Assembly: GCA_012798155.1 (NCBI GenBank)
Contig: JAAZNR010000442.1
Coordinates: 1-11,629, forward strand
Length of the DNA: 11,629 bases
Reading direction: 5' to 3'
Source of the DNA: Thermogutta sp.
GTDB taxonomy: Bacteria; Planctomycetota; Planctomycetia; Pirellulales; Thermoguttaceae
Shown here: piece after piece, positions 6,255 to 11,629 of the stretch
How positions within the stretch are numbered: the stretch's first letter is position 1
Layout of the letters: each line of letters opens with the position of its first letter
Program-made: the position numbers and the translations under genes
The notes under the pieces: generated by a model
The model's database searches: none
What the model saw: the letters and a program-made list of their open reading frames with translations, nothing else
What the model was told of the DNA's origin: nothing

Positions 6255-6300
6255 ATCGGCGGGTCGCCCCGTAAATCCGCGGGTCGCCCGGTAGAGCGGT
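6249..6300. repeat. 20-bp tandem repeat crossing the stop codon of the 4599 gene
   Basis: CCGGTAAATCGGCGGGTCGC (6249-6268) is followed by CCCGTAAATCCGCGGGTCGC (6269-6288) and a partial third unit CCGGTAGAGCGG (6289-6300). The gene's TAA is inside the first unit, and the equivalent position in later units is again TAA, then TAG. The coding bases just before (6238-6248) resemble the end of another unit. Confidence 0.85.
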
Positions 6301-6309
6301 TTGCCCCGG

Positions 6310-6387
6310 CACCGTTCCTCGGGAAACGGTGACCGCGCCTTGAGATGTTCGTTCGGCCCGACTTCGGTTCTTGCCGTCGTCGGGCCG
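6310..6387 (+). terminator. Two successive hairpins after the 4599 gene, possible terminator or RNA element
   Basis: CACCGTT (6310-6316) pairs with AACGGTG (6325-6331) around an eight-base loop. Further on, CGGCCCGAC (6354-6362) pairs perfectly with GTCGGGCCG (6379-6387), with an inner CGG/CCG pair inside its loop, and TTT follows directly. The second is the stronger. The T run is too short for a textbook intrinsic terminator, so the role in ending transcription of the upstream gene is inference. Confidence 0.4.
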
Positions 6388-6651
6388 TTTGCTGTTGCGC
6401 AATCGTCCGGCGGGGGTCAAGACGGAGCCGCTTGCGGTGGGACCTTTGCACCCCTGATCCTCTTGGCAAGATCGACGGCTGGATGCCGGTCGCTGCAATT
6501 GTGGTCCCGATGCAGCGGCACCAGCGGCGCCGGCGGTTGGCCGAAACGCGCATCATCTTGACCACACTCGGGATGCGGCATACACTGTCACGAGGCTTTT
6601 CGCCCTGGCTGCCGTTTTTCCCAAATCCACCCCCCATAGTGATCCGAGATC
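6388..6651. other. Spacer upstream of the metallophosphoesterase gene
   Basis: No gene is supported here. Apart from the promoter candidate at 6558-6586 I see no repeat or strong fold. Confidence 0.5.
6558..6586 (+). promoter_or_regulatory. Sigma-70-like promoter for the metallophosphoesterase gene
   Basis: TTGACC (6558-6563) and TACACT (6581-6586) are separated by exactly 17 bases, close to the TTGACA-17-TATAAT consensus. The distance from the -10 box to the GTG start is 65 bases, giving a leader of about 58 bases. It is the best promoter match I found in the window. Confidence 0.55.
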
Positions 6652-7410
6652 GTGAAACGGGCTATCATCAGCGACATTCACAGCAACCTAGAGGCGTTGC
6701 AAGCCGTCTTCGCCGACATTCGATCCCAGGGCATCGAAGAGGTTTATTGCTTGGGCGACATTGTGGGGTACGGCCCCAACCCGCGCGAGTGCGTGGACTT
6801 GGTGATGACGCAATGCCAGGTCTGCCTCCTGGGCAACCACGATCAGGGCGCCCTTTTCGATCCCGAGGGCTTCAACGTGGGAGCGGAACGGGCGATCTTC
6901 TGGACCCGCGAGCAATTGGAGGACGTGAATTCGGCCTCCCCGGCGGCCTTCAAGCGTTGGGATTTCCTGGGAGAACGCCCGCGCGTCCACAAGGAAGGCC
7001 CGATCCTCTACGTGCATGGCTCCGTTCGCAATCCCCTCAACGAGTACGTGTTCCCGGAAGATATCTATCAGCAAAGCAAAATGGAGAAGATTTTCTCCAT
7101 GATCGAGTGGATTTCTTTCCAAGGTCACACCCATGTCCCCGGCGTCTTTACCGAGGACCTGGAGTTCTTCTCGCCCGAGGAACTGGAAAATCAGGAGTTC
7201 CGCCTGGACGAGAATCAGAAACTGATGATCAACGTGGGGTCGGTGGGACAGCCTCGCGATGGCGACCGCCGGGCTTGCTACGTGATTCAAGAGGATGGCC
7301 TGGTCCGTTTTCGCCGCGTCGATTATCCCGCCGAGATCACGCGGGAAAAGATTCTCGCCATCCCCGAACTCGATAACCGCCTTGGGGACCGCCTTCTCGA
7401 GGGACGCTGA
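6652..7410 (+). CDS. Calcineurin-like metallophosphoesterase (YfcE/MJ0936-like)
   Basis: The 252-residue product carries the full two-metal phosphoesterase motif set in order: D8-x-H10 in SDIHSN, G35-D36 in [12 protein letters not shown]61-N62-H63-D64, the H122 of YVHGS, and G158-H159-T160-H161. These bind a di-metal centre that hydrolyses phosphomonoesters or diesters. It has no signal peptide, so it is cytoplasmic. The VGYGPNP stretch after the second motif marks the compact prokaryotic branch rather than protein phosphatases, but the physiological substrate is unknown. The start is GTG at 6652: it is the only start giving the N-terminal strand KRAIISDIH directly before the first motif. No clear ribosome site is visible. 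Long spacers on both sides and a sigma-70-like promoter upstream suggest it is transcribed alone. Confidence 0.93.
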   Translation: MKRAIISDIHSNLEALQAVFADIRSQGIEEVYCLGDIVGYGPNPRECVDLVMTQCQVCLLGNHDQGALFDPEGFNVGAERAIFWTREQLEDVNSASPAAFKRWDFLGERPRVHKEGPILYVHGSVRNPLNEYVFPEDIYQQSKMEKIFSMIEWISFQGHTHVPGVFTEDLEFFSPEELENQEFRLDENQKLMINVGSVGQPRDGDRRACYVIQEDGLVRFRRVDYPAEITREKILAIPELDNRLGDRLLEGR

Positions 7411-7438
7411 GCGGCGAAGAGCAAAAGAGGCGTGAGAA

Positions 7439-7462
7439 AGCCGGCGGAAACCTTCTCCGGCT
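7439..7462 (+). terminator. Hairpin after the metallophosphoesterase gene, possible terminator
   Basis: AGCCGGCGGA (7439-7448) and TTCTCCGGCT (7453-7462) form a ten-base stem with one mismatch and one G-U pair around a four-base loop, about 30 bases after the stop codon. Only GGTGCTTTG follows, so it is a poor intrinsic terminator but may stabilise the 3' end. Confidence 0.35.
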
Positions 7463-7775
7463 GGTGCTTTGTCGCAGCTACCAATGGGGGTCGGCAACAC
7501 GGCCGTCTTTATTGAATTTGCCGTGACGTGCTCACAAGGGACGGATTGGGGCTTTTTTCCACACCGAATAGCGGCTATGTTGATTGCGGTAACCGCATCC
7601 GGAGCTGCACAAGGCGGGCCGCCTTGCATTGAACTCGCTGCGGTTGGCGAAACGAGCTGCGGGTCGCCGAAGAAGGTTGCGGGAAGTACGCGAAGGGCCG
7701 GCGGCCCATGCGTGATTCTCGGCGCGCGTTTTTTCGGTTTACTCGGTTCTTACTTGGAAATACGAGAGGTATGTC
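7463..7775. other. Spacer with three short palindromes upstream of the glycosidase-like gene
   Basis: No gene is supported. TGCGGT-A-ACCGCA lies at 7585-7597, CAAGGCGG-G-CCGCCTTG at 7610-7626, and GGGCC-GGC-GGCCC at 7695-7707. The first two are close to each other and could be operator sites or cruciform/hairpin sequences. A T-rich patch at 7729-7735 precedes the gene; no convincing promoter boxes were found. Confidence 0.45.
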
Positions 7776-9443
7776 GTGCCAAGATTCCAATACAGCCGCC
7801 TCGGGCTTCTATTCCGAACCGCGCTGCTCGGCTATGTCCTTTCGACGGCCGTACCGTCCTCTGCCCAATCCCGGGAGCCTATTCGCGACGTGACTATCGG
7901 CGCGAACCGAGAACTGCGGGTCAACGGCAAGCCGTTTCTTCCCATCATGGCCTGGTTGCAGGACCCCGGTAATTTCCCGGCGGTCCGGGATTGCGGTATG
8001 AATACCACGGCCGGTTATTGGCGAGGCTCGGGAGGGACTCGCAGCGTTGCCGAGTATCTGGGGCAGGTACAAGAGGCAGGGCTGTACGGCGTGATGCCTT
8101 ACGACGACGCCCTGCGCGGTCACCCTGCGCTCCTCGCCTATATTCACGAAGATGAACCGGACCTCCCCCGGCAGGTGAGCGATGGCGAAGTCATTGCCTC
8201 GCCTGGATTGCGGCTCAACTCCCGGACCCCTTTGTGGCGGATGCGCGACGGCGATACAAGTTCGTGGTCGGTACTCGATCCGCTGGCGGAGGCCGAGATT
8301 ACCATACCTCTGCCCGCCCCTGTCACGGTCCGCCGTTTTTCCTTCTGGTTGACTACGTCGCCCGGTCTGAGCGTCGCGCGGGAGATCGAAATCCAGGCCG
8401 ACGGGCAAAAGGCGGCCGTTGCCGCTTTGGAGAACCGCCGCGGCGAGCAAGCGGTCGATTTGCCGGAACCGGTTACCGCTTCGAGATTCACCTTCCGAGT
8501 CGTAAGGATCGATCCCGGCGACAACGAATGGGGATCGATCGCGGAGATCGCGGCCTACGATGCGGACGGCAAAAATGTGATCCTGGCCCCTCCCCGCTGG
8601 ATCCCTCGCCAAACGCCGGAGCAGACGGCGGAGTCCTACCGGCGTATTCGGCAGGGAGACGCGAGCCGACCGGTCTTCATGACCTTCACCGGCTACTTCC
8701 ATCCTCACTTCGGGAAATGGCCGGAGGAAGTTCGCGACCGCCTCTATCCCGCATACATCGCTTCGGCCGATGTCGTCGGCTTCGATATCTATCCGATCTA
8801 CGGCTGGAATAAGCCGGAATGGATTCACTTGGTGTACGAAGCGACGGCGCAGCTAACGGATTTGGCGGGAAATCGGCCGGTCTATGCTTGGATCGAAACC
8901 GGCAAGGGCGGACAGTATACCGGCGCTTTGGAAAATCAAAAGGATGTCACGCCCCGGCATATCGAGGCTGAGGTGTGGATGGCCTTGTGCGGCGGGGCCA
9001 CCGGCATCGGCTATTTCACGCATGTGTGGAAGCCGTCCTACCATCAATTCGGAGTCCCGGTTGAAAACCGCGAGGCACTACGGCGTATCAATGATCGCCT
9101 GACGCGATTGGCTCCTGCGATTCTCGCTCCACGGTGCAAGGGTGCCCTGTCCTGGACGACGACGGGGGGAAAGGTGGCGGCGTTTTTGACCGCCGCAGAG
9201 GACGCGATCTACGTTTTCGCCGTCAATTACGATCCCAAGGAGCAGCCCGCCGACGTCGAATTCACGCTCGATGCCGGGGGCTTGCCGCCGACGGCCGCAT
9301 TCACCGCCGAGGGTGCGGCCCTCGTCATCGACGAGAAGCGCAGCGTGCCGATTCGGGGAGGCAAGTTCTCGGATCGCTTCGAGCCGTTGGGCGTCCGTCT
9401 CTACCGCCTTCCCTACACAGAGAGGCCGGAGGCCGGTCAATGA
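7776..9443 (+). CDS. Secreted glycoside-hydrolase-like TIM-barrel protein with an inserted F5/8-type (discoidin-like) domain
   Basis: GTG at 7776 is preferred: GAGAGG (7764-7769) lies six bases before it, and it opens a signal peptide (hydrophobic 11-24, VPSSAQS near 26-32). The 555-residue product begins its barrel with ELRVNGKPFLPIMAW (46-60), as many glycosidase-like proteins do. HPALLAYIHEDEPDLP (116-131) supplies likely acid residues D126/E127. Residues about 138-272 then form a beta-rich block with WRMRDGDTSSWSVLDP and RRFSFWLTTSPG, the usual look of F5/8-type C carbohydrate-binding domains. The barrel resumes with TPEQTAESYRRIRQGDASRPVFMTF, DVVGFDIYPI (332-341), YAWIETGKGG (370-379, candidate second acid E374) and GGATGIGYFTHVW. 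A C-terminal beta domain follows from about 455. The glycosidase family and substrate are not determined, and activity is inferred. It probably acts on polysaccharide outside the cytoplasm. Confidence 0.8.
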   Translation: MPRFQYSRLGLLFRTALLGYVLSTAVPSSAQSREPIRDVTIGANRELRVNGKPFLPIMAWLQDPGNFPAVRDCGMNTTAGYWRGSGGTRSVAEYLGQVQEAGLYGVMPYDDALRGHPALLAYIHEDEPDLPRQVSDGEVIASPGLRLNSRTPLWRMRDGDTSSWSVLDPLAEAEITIPLPAPVTVRRFSFWLTTSPGLSVAREIEIQADGQKAAVAALENRRGEQAVDLPEPVTASRFTFRVVRIDPGDNEWGSIAEIAAYDADGKNVILAPPRWIPRQTPEQTAESYRRIRQGDASRPVFMTFTGYFHPHFGKWPEEVRDRLYPAYIASADVVGFDIYPIYGWNKPEWIHLVYEATAQLTDLAGNRPVYAWIETGKGGQYTGALENQKDVTPRHIEAEVWMALCGGATGIGYFTHVWKPSYHQFGVPVENREALRRINDRLTRLAPAILAPRCKGALSWTTTGGKVAAFLTAAEDAIYVFAVNYDPKEQPADVEFTLDAGGLPPTAAFTAEGAALVIDEKRSVPIRGGKFSDRFEPLGVRLYRLPYTERPEAGQ

Positions 9444-9734
9444 TCGTGGGAGCCGTTCGCCACAGTGGATTATCCGGGAAACCCTTCCCCACGCAAGACG
9501 CATATCGCGAGCGCCTTGGGCGACTCGCCGGGCGCCATATTGCCGAGGGTGCCGGCGGGCTTTATGATAACGACCAAACAGCACGAGGGGACGCCGAGGG
9601 GACGCATTGTGCCGGGCACGAAGTCGGAGATCGGCATTCGCCGATGCAACCCGGCGGCGGTTCGTGTCATGTTTTCGGCGTTCTACATCGAGTTTTCGCT
9701 AGTCGAGCCTGCTCTCAAACGAAGGTCGGAAGCC
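9444..9734. other. Spacer upstream of the SMP-30-like gene with small repeats
   Basis: The frame of the downstream gene is open through this spacer, but the sequence reads as non-coding and the export signal lies later. It contains an 11-bp tandem duplication (GAGGGGACGCC at 9585-9595, then GAGGGGACGC at 9596-9605), a GTGCC-G-GGCAC palindrome (9609-9619), and a hairpin ATCGGC/GCCGAT (9630-9645). Confidence 0.5.
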
Positions 9735-10886
9735 ATGATCGACTCCAGTCTTGGTCGGCGCTCAAGACGATTGTTCGTTGAGCTACAACCGCGCGGCGGG
9801 TGGAATCGCGAAGCCGTCAACCGGCGGGCGAGTGATGAGAGCCGCCTGCCAACGTCCCGAAACCGTATCGTCTTGGCCGGCATGATCGCCGTCTCGTCGG
9901 CATGGGTTTGGCTTGCGGCCGACAAATCGGCCGGCGAGGAACCCGCCGGCGCAAGGCGGATAGCCGTCTTGGAAGCCGCCGATCCCGAGTTTCACGAGCT
10001 GATCCCTCGCGACGCGGAGGTGGAAGTCTTGGCCGAGGGGTTTGAATGGTCCGAAGGACCCGTGTGGTGGCCGCACGGCGAGCGTCTCCTGTTTTCCGAC
10101 GTGCCGCGGAACACCGTGTTCCAGTGGCAGGAGGGAAAGGGAATCGACGTCTTTCTCAAGCCGTCCGGGTACACGAGCCTCCGGACGCGCGGGGGCGAGT
10201 CGGGATCCAACGGCCTGGCGGTGGACGCGGAGGGGAGATTGGTATTATGCCAACACGGCGATCGACGGGTCGCCGTGTGGTCGGAAGGGTGCTTCCGCAC
10301 GCTGGCCGATCGCTATCAAGGAAAGCCCCTGAACAGCCCGAACGACCTGGTCATCCGGTCCAACGGGGACATCTATTTCACCGACCCGCCCTACGGCATG
10401 ACGCCGGAAGCCGCGCAGGCCGAAGACGCCCTGGGCTTCTGCGGCGTTTATCGCATTTCGCGGGACGGCGAGCTGACATTGCTCACGGATCGTATGACGC
10501 GGCCCAACGGCATCGGCTTCTCTCCGGACGAGAAGACCCTCTACGTGGGCCAATCGGATCCCGCCCATCCGATTTGGATGGCCTTTCCCGTCCGCGACGA
10601 CGGCACACTCGGAGAGGGAAAGATATTTTTCGATGCTTCGGTCTGGAAGGAGAGCAAACTGCCGGGATCGCCGGATGGATTGAAGGTGGACTCCGCGGGC
10701 AACGTTTTCGCGACGGGACCCGGCGGCGTCAATGTTTTTCGATCGGACGGCCGCTTTCTGGGGCGGATCCGCCTTTCCGTTCCGGCGTCCAACTGCGCCT
10801 TCGGCAATGACGGTTCCGTGTTGTACATCACGGCCGATATGTATCTCCTCAGAGTTCGAACCAAGACCAAGGGTTTGGGATTCTGA
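9735..10886 (+). CDS. Secreted SMP-30/gluconolactonase/LRE-like protein
   Basis: The product is a six-bladed beta-propeller of the SMP-30 family, whose members hydrolyse sugar lactones such as glucono-1,5-lactone with a divalent metal. The expected metal and active-site residues are in place in order: E107 in FEWSEGPVW, N203 in SPNDLVI, N258 in RPNGIGFSPD and D314 in GSPDGLKVD. TDPPYGM (216-222) is also typical of the enzymatic branch. The start at 9735 (GAAGG nine bases upstream) gives 383 residues with an unusually long basic N-terminal region before the hydrophobic stretch 45-62, so export is likely but the exact start is uncertain; ATG at 9882 would remove the positive region. It follows the glycosidase-like gene by 291 bp on the same strand, and both are predicted to be exported, which suggests sugar use. 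The precise lactone is unknown. Confidence 0.9.
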   Translation: MIDSSLGRRSRRLFVELQPRGGWNREAVNRRASDESRLPTSRNRIVLAGMIAVSSAWVWLAADKSAGEEPAGARRIAVLEAADPEFHELIPRDAEVEVLAEGFEWSEGPVWWPHGERLLFSDVPRNTVFQWQEGKGIDVFLKPSGYTSLRTRGGESGSNGLAVDAEGRLVLCQHGDRRVAVWSEGCFRTLADRYQGKPLNSPNDLVIRSNGDIYFTDPPYGMTPEAAQAEDALGFCGVYRISRDGELTLLTDRMTRPNGIGFSPDEKTLYVGQSDPAHPIWMAFPVRDDGTLGEGKIFFDASVWKESKLPGSPDGLKVDSAGNVFATGPGGVNVFRSDGRFLGRIRLSVPASNCAFGNDGSVLYITADMYLLRVRTKTKGLGF

Positions 10887-10995
10887 CCGATTTCGTAGGA
10901 GACCGGCGGCTGCGGACGTTGTCTCCGTTGCGGCGCGATCACGGTTGTATCGGTTTTCCCTTTACTTTCGGCCCTTGACGCAAGGAGTCGTTGGA
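10887..10995. other. Short spacer with an inverted repeat
   Basis: GGAGAC (10898-10903) and GTCTCC (10921-10926) could pair around a 17-base loop just after the SMP-30-like gene. There is no T run, so any terminator role is weak. The ribosome site AAGGAG (10982-10987) of the next gene closes the spacer. Confidence 0.3.
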
Positions 10996-11367
10996 ATGGA
11001 TCGAAAAGAGATTCTCGCCAAGGTGGCCGCGGGAGAATTGACCACCGAGGAGGCGGATAGCCTTCTTAAGACTTTACCGGAATCGCAAGGCGTCTTGAGC
11101 TGCAAGGTCAGCCCCAAAGGGGCGGTCAGCGTCTACGGACTGCAACGCATGCCGGTAACGCTCTACGCGGACCAGTGGCATCGGCTCTTAGAGTTCGCGC
11201 CGAATATCCGCGACTTCATTCAGCAGCATCGCGCGTCGCTGCGTTGGAAGGGGGCTTCCGGCGGCACGTCCGACGAATCCACGGGCGGTGCCTCCGAACC
11301 CGATCAACCGGAACCCGGCGCCCCCTCCATACCGGATCAACCGGAACCCGGCGACCCCTCCATGTGA
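10996..11367 (+). CDS. Small protein with N-terminal SHOCT-like helix pair and repeated acidic/proline tail
   Basis: AAGGAG (10982-10987) eight bases before ATG fixes the start; the open frame further upstream is not coding-like. The 123-residue product begins MDRKEILAKVAAGELTTEEA and continues DSLLKTLP, the short two-helix pattern (SHOCT-like/YvlB N-terminal type) often seen as a tether or oligomerisation element. A small beta-rich part follows (about 36-60), with a helical segment near 57-76. From about 80 on the sequence is low-complexity, and it ends in two 11-residue repeats PDQPEPG(A/D)PS(I/M). No signal peptide, membrane segment or catalytic motif is visible, so it is probably cytoplasmic. 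No function can be assigned. It follows the SMP-30-like gene by 109 bp and may be transcribed separately. Confidence 0.8.
   Translation: MDRKEILAKVAAGELTTEEADSLLKTLPESQGVLSCKVSPKGAVSVYGLQRMPVTLYADQWHRLLEFAPNIRDFIQQHRASLRWKGASGGTSDESTGGASEPDQPEPGAPSIPDQPEPGDPSM
11299..11364 (+). repeat. 33-bp in-frame tandem duplication at the 3' end of the last gene
   Basis: Two copies (11299-11331 and 11332-11364) match at 30 of 33 bases and end directly before the TGA (11365-11367). The length is a multiple of three, so each copy adds 11 residues without shifting frame. High identity suggests recent duplication. Confidence 0.9.
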
Positions 11368-11629
11368 TTGCCCGTGGGTTGCTCGGCCGAGGGGCGAGTC
11401 CTGCAAACTCGTTGCGTTTCTTTGTTGCGCGGATGGAGGGCGGGCGGACCGGCTCCCATTTTCGCTCCGATTTTCGCCACGGGCGCCGGATTTGGTAGCG
11501 ACTATCGGGCTGAATTCGGCAGTACCTATGGGGCTGAATTCGGCAGCGTCCACGGGAAAGGCACATCCCGTTTTCCGGCATCATTCCTGGAGCGAATAGA
11601 GCAAAACGTTCAGTCCGATCCGGGCCGCG
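11368..11629. other. Non-coding right end of the window
   Basis: No gene is supported between the last stop codon and the window end apart from the 24-bp repeat pair at 11499-11546. An adjacent gene may start beyond the edge. Confidence 0.5.
11499..11546. repeat. 24-bp tandem repeat, two copies plus degenerate flanking units
   Basis: Units 11499-11522 and 11523-11546 share the identical 16-base core GGGCTGAATTCGGCAG and match at 20 of 24 bases. The bases before (11475-11498) match the unit at only about 14 of 24 positions and may be an older copy. Each core holds an imperfect 12-base palindrome around GAATTC. Confidence 0.8.

Noticed and set aside
6345..7376. 343-codon plus-strand frame overlapping the metallophosphoesterase
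   Set aside because: It is in another frame over a gene with all its catalytic motifs, and its translation is arginine/glycine-rich without a domain.

Overview
This GC-rich, gene-dense window looks like the chromosome of a planctomycete, probably a Pirellulales or Thermogutta-like lineage. That is inference from protein style: an HPF-like protein of the DVNGPRGGVDK type, two secreted proteins with SRPWG or WVLHLDV-like architecture and no assigned function, an ECF sigma factor followed by a cysteine-free single-pass membrane protein, and a secreted SMP-30/gluconolactonase-like enzyme. No 16S or other marker is present, so the placement is tentative.

Layout. Positions 1-918 hold two minus-strand genes: a 6-pyruvoyl/6-carboxy-tetrahydropterin synthase homolog cut by the left edge, and a short HPF/RaiA ribosome-hibernation protein. 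A possible leader ORF with a hairpin precedes the latter. A non-coding stretch of roughly 730 bases separates them from a plus-strand cluster: a secreted protein of unknown function (1718-2644), an ECF sigma factor (2693-3328) and its probable anti-sigma partner (3455-4027). Positions 4011-4559 are repeat-rich. A tandem array of about 24-bp units begins inside the anti-sigma stop-codon region. A degenerate 36-bp tandem duplication follows. Next comes a 166-bp non-coding element with perfect 15-bp terminal inverted repeats and a 6-bp target duplication, which is MITE-like. A large secreted planctomycete protein (4599-6254), a calcineurin-like metallophosphoesterase (6652-7410), a secreted glycosidase-like protein with a carbohydrate-binding-like domain inserted in the barrel (7776-9443), a secreted SMP-30-like lactonase (9735-10886) and a small protein with an N-terminal SHOCT-like helix pair (10996-11367) complete the window.

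How the genes may work together. The sigma and anti-sigma genes are probably one regulatory unit, perhaps with the upstream secreted protein. The glycosidase-like and lactonase-like proteins are both predicted to be exported and could act on extracytoplasmic sugars, but nothing ties them to one pathway. The rest look like independent transcription units separated by 250-570 base spacers.

The most notable non-coding theme is short tandem duplication. Units of 11, 12, 15, 20, 24, 24, 33 and 36 bp occur in or beside the spacers, and two of the arrays run across the stop codon of the preceding gene. No tRNA, rRNA, CRISPR array or transposase gene was seen.
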